A DNA stretch of 10,080 nt from assembly GCA_043810615.1 (NCBI GenBank), contig JBDROA010000117.1, forward strand, positions 1-10,080, read 5' to 3'. The translations under genes were made by a program, and so were the position numbers. This stretch comes from VGBK01 sp043810615. GTDB taxonomy: Bacteria; Actinomycetota; Acidimicrobiia; Spongiisociales; UBA11373. The notes beneath the pieces were generated by a model. It did no database searches. It was not told the DNA's origin and was given only the letters and a program-made list of their open reading frames with translations. Below are positions 1-5,475 of the stretch, in pieces (positions within the stretch are counted from its first letter, which is position 1; each line of letters starts with the position of its first letter).

Positions 1-495
1 CCGGTGCCAACGGCAACCTCGATCCGAGAGTCGCCCAACAGGAGCGAGCTCGACACGGAATGGGGCAACATGCTTGGGCACCAACTTCCCCATCTCCCGC
101 CAGTGGAGGGGTTCTGGGACCGGCTCGACGCTGCATTCGCATGGCTGCACGGGGCACCCCTCCCGTCTCTACTGAGAGCCGAGACCCGCGATCAGCCAGA
201 CCCAGCCTGGGCACCTCCCAGGGCTCTGACCTCGTGGCGGGGGACCGCGCCCCTTGAGCTCATCCGATTCGCGGGGGCCAACCAGCTTCGGATTGTGATC
301 GACTACCGACCGGCCGAAGGTCGGAGAGGACCGCGTGTAGTCGAGCCATATTCCCTTCGGCGGACGATCGATGGGCACCTGCTTCTATACGTCGTCAACG
401 ATCGCGGGCAACTCCGAAGCTACCGGGTCGATCGAATCGCAGGCGTCCGCGTGCTCGACGAAGGCTTCCAGCCCAGGTACCTTGTCGAGTTCTAG
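1..495 (+). CDS. WYL-domain protein, C-terminal part (probably partial at left edge)
   Basis: The C-terminal ~85 residues look like a WYL domain, a ligand-sensing or regulatory fold common in bacterial transcription regulators and defence-linked proteins. Visible hallmarks are an LELIRFAGANQLRIVIDY strand-helix segment, the EPYSLRRT motif, a LLLYVVN strand, and the RSYRVDRI motif followed by a hydrophobic end (RYLVEF). Before it lie a Trp/Pro-rich stretch (PPVEGFWDRLDAAFAWLHG) and a poorly conserved linker. No helix-turn-helix is visible, so DNA binding cannot be claimed. A GTG at position 4 could be the start, but no ribosome site can be seen and the frame is open to base 1. From memory, similar WYL proteins are longer at the N-terminus, so I treat this as left-truncated. 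The stop is TAG at 493-495. The gene points away from the pseudogene that follows, and no operon partner is visible. Confidence 0.7.
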   Translation, partial: PVPTATSIRESPNRSELDTEWGNMLGHQLPHLPPVEGFWDRLDAAFAWLHGAPLPSLLRAETRDQPDPAWAPPRALTSWRGTAPLELIRFAGANQLRIVIDYRPAEGRRGPRVVEPYSLRRTIDGHLLLYVVNDRGQLRSYRVDRIAGVRVLDEGFQPRYLVEF

Positions 496-864
496 AGGGC
501 AAGCTGGGTAGGCGCTGGCGGCTCCCCGGCGCGTCCTGAGGCAGCCGCGACGGATAGGGGGTGCCGGCGACTCCCCGAAGGCGACCCGGGCGAAGGGGCC
601 GCCGGGGCGCGACGGATCTGGACGCCGAAGGCCCCCGAGAGCCCGCCGGTGGAAGCATCCCCACCACCCGGGGGCAGCCCTCGGCCGCGACGGATAAGGG
701 ACGTTTCGGGCACCCCCTCCCTCTAGACCCGGGAGGGAAGAGGTGGGCCGAGGTGGTGGGCCGAGCCGGCGGGCAGTCGGGACCGATCGGCAAAGGGACG
801 GGGGCGGCCGGGACTGTCGGCTGAAGCACCTGCAAGACGGAGGTCCAGGACGGGCGCCGGGCGG
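496..864. other. Intergenic stretch without a recognisable gene
   Basis: No open frame here has a plausible start, ribosome site and family-like sequence; the frames that exist are proline/arginine-rich products of high GC. The stretch does contain small-scale structure. A decamer CGCGACGGAT occurs three times (547-556, 608-617, 687-696), and two of these copies extend to CCGCGACGGATA. An 11-bp direct repeat GGTGGGCCGAG lies at 742-752 and 755-765. A hairpin lies at 715-737. It is probably decayed sequence beyond the 3' end of the neighbouring pseudogene. Confidence 0.5.
715..737. terminator. Candidate hairpin terminator
   Basis: A perfect 7-bp inverted repeat (CCCTCCC at 715-721, GGGAGGG at 731-737) encloses a 9-nt loop containing an XbaI-type TCTAGA. 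Neither side has a T-run, so this would be a U-less hairpin of the kind common in high-GC actinobacteria. It lies 220 bp beyond the WYL gene stop and about 130 bp beyond the 3' edge of the minus-strand pseudogene, so which transcript it would end is unclear. Confidence 0.3.
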
Positions 865-1134
865 CGGGCCGGCGTCGTGCCCTTGCTCTCCCCCTGACCC
901 CCTGCCGGCCGAGGCGGCCGGGAGGGTCGTGGTCGTGATCGACGGTGTCGTGGCAGTGGTGGTGGTGCCGCCCGACGCGGTTGTGGTCGTCGGTGCGGTG
1001 GTGCCGGTGGTCTCCGGGACGGTCGCGGCGCCACCCGGGACCGTGGTCGTCGTGCCGCCGTCTTCCCCGCAGGCGGCAGGGGACAGGGTCGCCACCAGGG
1101 CCAGGGCGAGCAGGCCCGGGCGGGGATGGCGGGT
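865..1134 (-). pseudogene. Decayed duplicate of the AMIN-like lipoprotein gene (start lost, C-terminal domain deleted)
   Basis: Read on the minus strand, this encodes TRHPRPGLLALALVATLSPAACGEDGG followed by a Thr-rich linker. It is nearly the same as residues 2-73 of the intact lipoprotein encoded at 3998-4657. Bases 917-1134 align without gaps to 4437-4654 (offset 3520) with about 10 mismatches in 218 by my count. Bases 865-922 match the 3' flank of the intact gene (3934-3990). The 452 bp between those blocks, which encode the whole AMIN-like domain and the stop, are absent. The ATG of the intact copy is replaced by CCC and no normal start lies nearby in frame. Without a start or functional domain this is a dead copy. 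It is less likely to be a short expressed Thr-rich peptide, because the reading frame carries on into unrelated sequence. Confidence 0.85.
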
Positions 1135-1217
1135 GGGACAAGGAACCCCCGGCGACCGGGCGCCTCCGCCTATCTGCGGCAGGTGCCGGGGCCGGTACGC
1201 GGATGGTCGGCCTGCGG

Positions 1218-1234
1218 GGGTCGGCTGCCGACCC
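1218..1234. promoter_or_regulatory. 17-bp perfect palindrome, candidate operator
   Basis: GGGTCGGC and GCCGACCC form perfect 8-bp arms around a single T. The palindrome ends one base before a TTGACC box at 1235-1240 and about 33 bp before the first codon of the corC-like operon. The geometry, a short spacer next to a -35 element, fits a dimeric repressor or activator site. Which regulator would bind is unknown. Confidence 0.4.
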
Positions 1235-1264
1235 TTGACCGGGTTCGGTGGGCGATGGTAGGTT
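1235..1264 (+). promoter_or_regulatory. Weak candidate promoter of the corC-like operon
   Basis: TTGACC (1235-1240) matches five of six bases of a -35 box. TAGGTT (1259-1264), 18 bp downstream, fits the TAnnnT form of actinobacterial -10 boxes. A start of transcription near 1271 would fall inside the longest reading frame, which begins with TTG at 1267. So either translation starts at the TTG at 1312, or the true -10 lies elsewhere. Confidence 0.3.
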
Positions 1265-1266
1265 GA

Positions 1267-2610
1267 TTGCTCGCTGCGCGGGGTCACCAGATCTCCATCT
1301 ATGTCGGGCTCTTGGCCGTTGTCGCCCTGATCCTCCTCAACGGCTTCTTCGTGGCCGGCGAGTTCTCGCTGGTGGCGGTGGAGCGGAGCCGCATCGAGCG
1401 GCTCGCCCAGGAGGGAGATAAGAGGTCGCGGCGGATCCTGACCTCTCTCCACAACCTGGCGTTCGAGCTGTCCGGGGCCCAGCTGGGCATCACCGCCACT
1501 TCATTGGTGCTGGGCGCCGTTGCCGAGCCGACGATCGCCCGGTTGCTCGCGCCGCTGATCGACGGGCTCCCCTTTGTGCCTGCGGAGTCGGCGCAGGCAG
1601 TGTCGCTGTCTCTGGCCTTGGCCCTCGCCGTCGGTACTCAGATGGTGATCGGGGAGCTGGTCCCCAAGAACTACGCCATCGCTCGGCCCTACCGCTCGGC
1701 CGTGGTGTTCGGGATCCCGATGCAGCTGGTGAATCGGGTGCAGCGTCCCCTGATCCTGTTCCTCAACGGAGCAGCCAACTGGACCGTACGCCGCCTGGGG
1801 ATTGAGCCCCGGGAGGAGCTGGCCGGGGTGCGGTCCATGGAGGAGCTCCAGCTTATGGTCCACACGTCCGGCAAGGCGGGCCGGCTCGCCGGGGGCGAGA
1901 TGGAGTTGCTCACCCGGGCGATCAGCTTCACCGGGAAGGTGGCGGCGGATGCCATGGTGCCCAGGGGCGCCGTCACCGGGTTGCGCCGCAGCGACTCGAT
2001 CGCCGAGCTGCGCCGGTTGTCGAGGGAGACCGGGCACTCCCGGTTCCCGGTCTACGGCACCGACCTGGACGACATCGTTGGGGTCGTCCACGTGAAGGAC
2101 AGTCTGGGCGTGCCCGCCGAGCAGCGCTCCGCCAGGCCGGTGGCCGGGATCACCCAATCGGTGCTGGAGGTGGCTCCGACCCGGCCACTCGTGGCGCTGC
2201 TGGCCGACCTCCAGCGTCAGGGGCGAGGGTTGGCGGTGGTGGTCGACGAGCACGGAGGAACCGCGGGGATCGTCACCGTCGAAGACCTCCTCGAAGAGAT
2301 CTTCGGCGAGATCACCGACGAGCACGACCCCGAGCCGGTGAGTGACGTCTCCGGGCAGGGGGTCGGGACCCTGTCGGGTCTCCTCCACCGTCATGAGGTG
2401 GAGGAGCAGATCGGGTTCGCCTGGCCGGAAGGCCGGTACCGGACGCTGGGCGGGTTCCTGGTCGCCGTCCTGGGCCGTTTCCCACTACCCGGTGAGGTGA
2501 TCCGCGTGGGCGACTGGGCCTTCGAGATAGCGGCGATGGACGGGCACCGGGTGGACCGGGTGGTGGTGCACCCCGGCCGGCCGACTTCCTTCGGGGAGGG
2601 TGACGAGTGA
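1267..2610 (+). CDS. CorC/CNNM-family transporter (DUF21-CBS-CorC_HlyC), first of tandem pair
   Basis: This is an integral membrane protein of the HlyC/CorC (CNNM/MpfA-like) family, whose members export or regulate Mg2+ and Co2+. The N-terminal DUF21 region (about residues 10-190) has several hydrophobic helices and the family motifs LNGFFVAGEF (24-33), GAQLGIT and GELVPKN (129-135). A pair of CBS domains, usually ATP/AMP-sensing, follows (about 205-345) with the diagnostic VDEHGGTAGIVTVEDLLEE starting at residue 326. A CorC_HlyC domain closes the protein (about 360-440; RTLGGFLVAVLGRFPLPGE). At 447 aa it is full length for the family. A TGA lies directly upstream of the TTG at 1267, so the start is this TTG or the TTG at 1312; neither has a clear Shine-Dalgarno sequence. 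It overlaps the next gene by 4 bp, so the two are surely co-translated. The transported ion is inferred from the family. Confidence 0.92.
   Translation: MLAARGHQISIYVGLLAVVALILLNGFFVAGEFSLVAVERSRIERLAQEGDKRSRRILTSLHNLAFELSGAQLGITATSLVLGAVAEPTIARLLAPLIDGLPFVPAESAQAVSLSLALALAVGTQMVIGELVPKNYAIARPYRSAVVFGIPMQLVNRVQRPLILFLNGAANWTVRRLGIEPREELAGVRSMEELQLMVHTSGKAGRLAGGEMELLTRAISFTGKVAADAMVPRGAVTGLRRSDSIAELRRLSRETGHSRFPVYGTDLDDIVGVVHVKDSLGVPAEQRSARPVAGITQSVLEVAPTRPLVALLADLQRQGRGLAVVVDEHGGTAGIVTVEDLLEEIFGEITDEHDPEPVSDVSGQGVGTLSGLLHRHEVEEQIGFAWPEGRYRTLGGFLVAVLGRFPLPGEVIRVGDWAFEIAAMDGHRVDRVVVHPGRPTSFGEGDE
2595..2600 (+). promoter_or_regulatory. Ribosome binding site fixing the GTG start of the second corC-like gene
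   Basis: GGAGGG lies 6 nt before the GTG at 2607. The GTG and the TGA of the upstream gene share bases (GTGA at 2607-2610), the classic layout for translational coupling. Confidence 0.75.
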
Positions 2611-3896
2611 ACTGGTGGGCACTGCTGTGGATGACGGTTCTGCTGCTGGCCAACGGGTTCTTCGTGGCGGCCGAATTCGCCTGCATCACCGCCCGGCGCA
2701 ATGTGCTCGAGCAACGCCGGAGCCGGCCCTCCCGGGCGGCGGTGCGGCTCAACCGCGAGCTGTCGCTGAGCCTGGCTGCCGCCCAGCTCGGCATCACGGT
2801 CTCGTCGTTGCTACTCGGGTACGTGGCCGAGCCGGCGGTGGCCGCCATCCTCGAGCGGGGGCTGGTCCTCCTGCCCATCCCCGAAGACGCCCTTCACCCG
2901 ATTGCACTCACCATCGCCCTCACAATCGTGGTGTTCCTGCATATGGTGATCGGCGAGATGGCCCCCAAGAACATCGCCATCGCCGCCCCCGAACGATTGG
3001 CCCTCGCCCTGGCCCTCCCGTTCCGGGGCTTCATCGTGGTGTTCCGGCCGGTGATTGCCTCTCTCAACGGGCTCGCCAACGCCATGCTGCGGCTGCTGCG
3101 GGTTCACCCGGCAAACGCCCTTGAACTGGGCCATTCCGCCGAGGACCTCGGCGCCGTGATCGCCGAGGGAAGGCGGGAGGGGGTGATCGGGGACTTGGCC
3201 CATCGCTTGCTCACCGGCGCCATCGTGTTCGGCGACCGCGACGCCTCCGAAGTGATGGTGCCCCGACCCGACACGGTCGCCGTCACCTCGCGAGCCACCG
3301 TGGCCGAGATCGAGGACACGGTGCGCCGGTCCGGGAATTCCAGGATCCCCGTCCATACGGGTGATCTCGACGACGCGCTCGGCTTCGTCCACATCAAGGA
3401 CCTGCTGGGAGTGGATGACGACGCCCGGCAACTGCCGTTGGATCCGTCGCTGATCCGGCCGCTGCTGGTGGTGGCGGAGACGGCGCCGGTGCAGTTCGTG
3501 CTCTCCGAGATGCGCCGGACCCGCAATCACCTGGCGTTGGTGGTCGACGAGCACGGCGGCAGTGCCGGGATCGTCTCCCTCGAGGACATCGCCGAGGAGG
3601 TGGTGGGCGACATCGTGGACGAGTTCGACCCGCATCCGGCGCTGGTCCGATCGCTGGGTGACGGGAGCGTGGTGGCGGCGGGCAGTGTGCCTCCGGACCG
3701 GCTCATCCCGCTGGGGGTGACGCTGCCGCCGGGCGAGTACGAGACCCTGGGCGGCTTCGTGATGGACCGTCTGGGCTGCATCCCTCGCCCGGGAGACGTC
3801 GTCGAGGAGGGCGGCTACCGGATCCGGGTGCTGCGAATGGAGCGGCGGAGGGTTCGGGAGGTCAGGATCACCCGCATCGAGCCGGGCGGCAACTGA
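2607..3896 (+). CDS. CorC/CNNM-family transporter (DUF21-CBS-CorC_HlyC), second of tandem pair
   Basis: This is a paralogue of the upstream gene with the same domain order. The DUF21 membrane region (about residues 1-175) shows LANGFFVAAEF, AAQLGIT and GEMAPKN (116-122). The CBS pair (about 190-330) carries LGFVHIKDLLG and VDEHGGSAGIVSLEDIAEE from residue 313. The C-terminal CorC_HlyC domain (about 345-425) has YETLGGFVMDRLG and PRPGD. Length 429 aa. The conserved GE-x-x-PKN and DEHGG motifs are intact in both copies, so neither looks degenerate. Clear sequence divergence shows an old duplication. The 4-bp overlap and similar size suggest the two products form a heterodimer, since family members dimerise through the DUF21 and CBS domains; this is inference. 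Similar adjacent pairs occur in mycobacteria (Rv1842c/Rv1841c). It ends 101 bp before the convergent lipoprotein gene. Confidence 0.92.
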   Translation: MNWWALLWMTVLLLANGFFVAAEFACITARRNVLEQRRSRPSRAAVRLNRELSLSLAAAQLGITVSSLLLGYVAEPAVAAILERGLVLLPIPEDALHPIALTIALTIVVFLHMVIGEMAPKNIAIAAPERLALALALPFRGFIVVFRPVIASLNGLANAMLRLLRVHPANALELGHSAEDLGAVIAEGRREGVIGDLAHRLLTGAIVFGDRDASEVMVPRPDTVAVTSRATVAEIEDTVRRSGNSRIPVHTGDLDDALGFVHIKDLLGVDDDARQLPLDPSLIRPLLVVAETAPVQFVLSEMRRTRNHLALVVDEHGGSAGIVSLEDIAEEVVGDIVDEFDPHPALVRSLGDGSVVAAGSVPPDRLIPLGVTLPPGEYETLGGFVMDRLGCIPRPGDVVEEGGYRIRVLRMERRRVREVRITRIEPGGN

Positions 3897-3972
3897 ACCC
3901 GGCCGGCGGTCGAGCGGTGAGGGCCAACGACAACGGGCCGGCGTCGTGTCTTTGCCCTTCCCCTGCCTCTTC

Positions 3973-4005
3973 CCGGCTGAGGCGGCCGGGGGACGCCTCA
4001 GTCGG
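3973..4005. terminator. Strong hairpin between convergent genes
   Basis: CCGGCTGAGGCG (3973-3984) pairs with CGCCTCAGTCGG (3994-4005) as a 12-bp stem with one G-U pair and a 9-nt loop GCCGGGGGA. Eight inner pairs are perfect. It lies 76 bp past the stop of the second corC-like gene and covers the stop codon of the convergent lipoprotein gene, so it could end both transcripts. There is no U-tract on either side. Confidence 0.5.
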
Positions 4006-4657
4006 CGATGTCCACGTAGATGCGGGGCGGGCCGGTCATGGTGCCTACCCGGAAGGGCTTCTCGCCGGTGAGGCCGATGACCCACCACAGGTTGGCCTCG
4101 AAGTCCTCGATGATCAGCAACTGGACCACGCTGCCCAGGCCGACGTCGATGCGCCGCGGGCCGTGGTAGGTGACGACCGGTTCGGCCTCTCTGAGGTCGG
4201 CGGTGCCCGCCGGCGTGAAGCGGGCCACCAGGTAGGCCTCGCCTTCCACCCAGCCCCCCCCGGGGTCCAGCATCCCGTGGATCTCCCCGGGGACGTAGCC
4301 GATCTCCCAGTGGGGGAACGACGGCTCCTGGAAGTCGAAGACGACGCGGACGTGGTCCTCGTGATCGCCGAAGCGGACGCCGGTGAGCAGGCCGATGCCC
4401 CCGGTCCCCGTCTTGGGATCGGTGTCGCCGGGGAACGCCGGGAGGGTGATGGTCGTGGTCGACGGTGTCGTGGCAGTGGTGGTGGTGCCGCCCGACGCGG
4501 TTGTGGTCGTCGGTGCGGTGGTGCCGGTGGTCTCCGGGACGGTCGGGGAGGCTTCCGGGACCGTGGTCGTCGTGCCGCCGTCTTCCCCGCAGGCGGCAGC
4601 GAACAGGGTCGCCACCAGGGCCAGGGCGAGCAGGCCCGGGCGGGGATGGCGGGTCAT
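3998..4657 (-). CDS. Secreted lipoprotein with Thr-rich linker and AMIN-like domain
   Basis: This is a predicted surface lipoprotein of 219 aa. The start is an ATG preceded by GGAGGAGGA (4661-4669 on the minus strand). Residues 1-22 form a signal peptide (RHPRPG then a hydrophobic core) ending at the lipobox FAAAC, with C23 as the lipidation site. Residues 29-72 are a Thr/Pro-rich linker, probably extended and O-glycosylated. Residues ~83-219 form the mature domain: GVRFGDHEDHVRVVFDF, then WEIGYV, VTYHGP, and the ending GPPRIYVDIAD. This pattern matches AMIN-like domains. The related AMIN domains localise cell-wall amidases and secretins, but the role of AMIN-like lipoproteins is not established. 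A paralogue lies directly upstream on the same strand and a decayed copy lies at 865-1134. A G-rich hexamer tract sits 48-83 nt before the start codon. TACGCT (4681-4686 on the minus strand) is a weak -10 candidate. Confidence 0.85.
   Translation of the reverse strand: MTRHPRPGLLALALVATLFAAACGEDGGTTTTVPEASPTVPETTGTTAPTTTTASGGTTTTATTPSTTTITLPAFPGDTDPKTGTGGIGLLTGVRFGDHEDHVRVVFDFQEPSFPHWEIGYVPGEIHGMLDPGGGWVEGEAYLVARFTPAGTADLREAEPVVTYHGPRRIDVGLGSVVQLLIIEDFEANLWWVIGLTGEKPFRVGTMTGPPRIYVDIAD
4437..4654 (-). repeat. Long duplicated segment (partner at 917-1134)
   Basis: These 218 bp, coding for the signal peptide and Thr-rich linker of the lipoprotein, recur at 917-1134 in the same orientation with about 95% identity and no gaps by eye. 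A second short matching block (3934-3990 with 865-922) lies downstream of the gene. Five of the mismatches cluster in one short patch around 1037-1045; the rest of the copy is almost unchanged. Confidence 0.85.
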
Positions 4658-4705
4658 CGGTCCTCCTCCACTGTGAGCCGAGCGTAGTGAGAGCCGGCCG
4701 GCCGA

Positions 4706-4740
4706 CCCTCTCCCTCTCCCTCTCCCTCTCCCTCTCCCTC
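4706..4740 (-). repeat. Hexanucleotide microsatellite (GAGGGA)n with G-quadruplex potential
   Basis: The plus strand shows the unit CCCTCT repeated without a break for 35 bases, nearly six copies. The minus strand, which is the coding strand of the lipoprotein gene, therefore has six GGG tracts separated by AGA, fitting the G3-N3-G3-N3-G3-N3-G3 rule for a G-quadruplex. The tract lies between the TM-anchored paralogue and the lipoprotein start, next to a GC palindrome GCCGGCCGGC (4693-4702). Perfect short-unit tracts like this are prone to copy-number slippage. Confidence 0.9.
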
Positions 4741-4745
4741 CGCAA

Positions 4746-4767
4746 CCTCCCGGCGAAGCCGGGGAGG
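4746..4767 (-). terminator. Candidate terminator after the TM-anchored AMIN-like gene
   Basis: Bases 4746-4754 (CCTCCCGGC) pair with 4758-4767 (GCCGGGGAGG) as a 9-bp stem with one bulged G and a GAA loop (TTC on the minus strand). It begins 6 bases past the stop codon at 4773. There is no U-tract, so the effect may be partial and allow read-through into the lipoprotein gene. Confidence 0.5.
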
Positions 4768-4772
4768 GGGGA

Positions 4773-5426
4773 CTAGTCGCCGACGTCCACGTAGATGCGG
4801 GGCGGGCCGTCGAGGGTGCCCACCAGGAAGGGCTTCTGCGAGGTCACCACGATCTCGAACACCCACTCCCCGCTGCCCCCGCCCATGCCGGCGTCGCGCA
4901 CCGAGAGGATGCTCCCGACGCCGATGGCGTGGTTGCCCCCGCCGTCGAAGATGCCGGGGTCGTAGGGGTCCGCCCAGTCCATGGGGTAGAGGATCACCGT
5001 CAGGTGAGTCGGGGTGCCGTCGGTGTAGCCGATCCAGTAGGTGGGGATGCCGCCGGCGGGGAAGTCGAACACCACCCGGGAGTAGCCGGGGTGGTCCGCC
5101 GAGCGGATGTCGGCCAGGCGCCCCAGCGGGCTTCCCTGCACCGGGCCGGTCTTGTCGAAGAGGTCGCCGGCGAAGGGTGGCGCCGTGGTGGTGGTTTCGG
5201 CGGTCGTGGACGAGGCTGCAGTCGTCGAGGTGGTCGTGGCCTGGGTAGTGCTGGGGGGCGGAGCCGTGGTGTCCGCCCCGGTGGTGCCGGAGGCGGTCGT
5301 GGTCGTGGTGCCGCCGCCGTCGCCCGAGACGAGCAGGACCACCAGCACGGTGGCCAGGGCCACGAAGAGGCCGCCGAGCACGGCGACGAGGGTGCCGAAG
5401 CGGTCGGAGCGGGGCCGGTCGGTCAC
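4773..5426 (-). CDS. Membrane-anchored protein with Thr-rich linker and AMIN-like domain
   Basis: A 217-aa paralogue of the lipoprotein downstream of it. A short basic cytoplasmic end (MTDRPRSDRFG) is followed by one hydrophobic helix (about 11-33) with no lipobox cysteine, so it is probably a type II anchored or signal-anchor protein. Residues ~39-82 are a Thr/Ser/Ala linker. Residues ~95-217 form the AMIN-like domain: LADIRSADHPGYSRVVFDF, YWIGYTD, WVFEIVVTSQKPFLVGTL and GPPRIYVDVGD, matching the paralogue's VIGLTGEKPFRVGTM and GPPRIYVDIAD endings. The GTG start at 5426 has a GGAGG five bases upstream. It starts 49 bp after the clpB stop on the same strand, so co-transcription with clpB is likely. 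Its function is unknown beyond a probable role at the cell envelope. Confidence 0.8.
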   Translation of the reverse strand: MTDRPRSDRFGTLVAVLGGLFVALATVLVVLLVSGDGGGTTTTTASGTTGADTTAPPPSTTQATTTSTTAASSTTAETTTTAPPFAGDLFDKTGPVQGSPLGRLADIRSADHPGYSRVVFDFPAGGIPTYWIGYTDGTPTHLTVILYPMDWADPYDPGIFDGGGNHAIGVGSILSVRDAGMGGGSGEWVFEIVVTSQKPFLVGTLDGPPRIYVDVGD

Positions 5427-5431
5427 AGGGG

Positions 5432-5444
5432 CCTCCTCGGGAGG
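5432..5444 (-). promoter_or_regulatory. Small hairpin that pairs with the Shine-Dalgarno sequence
   Basis: On the minus strand CCTCC (5444-5440), loop CGA, then GGAGG (5436-5432) form a 5-bp stem. The GGAGG is the ribosome site of the GTG start at 5426. Folding would hide the site, which could couple translation to ribosomes arriving from clpB or make it temperature dependent. Confidence 0.35.
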
Positions 5445-5475
5445 TTCGCCGCGCCGACGCTAGCGGCCGCCGGCC

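Noticed and set aside
385..1452. Minus-strand open frame of 355 codons spanning the pseudogene
   Set aside because: It starts inside the first corC-like gene and ends inside the WYL gene. Only the middle part (865-1134) is related to a real protein, so the frame is a chance extension.
4706..4740. CRISPR-like array
   Set aside because: The repeat unit is 6 bp with no spacers; it is a microsatellite. No cas genes are present.
2811..4745. Long minus-strand open frame (644 codons) starting with an Arg-Glu repeat
   Set aside because: It overlaps the second corC-like gene and runs out of frame through the lipoprotein. The Arg-Glu run is just the hexamer microsatellite read in another frame.
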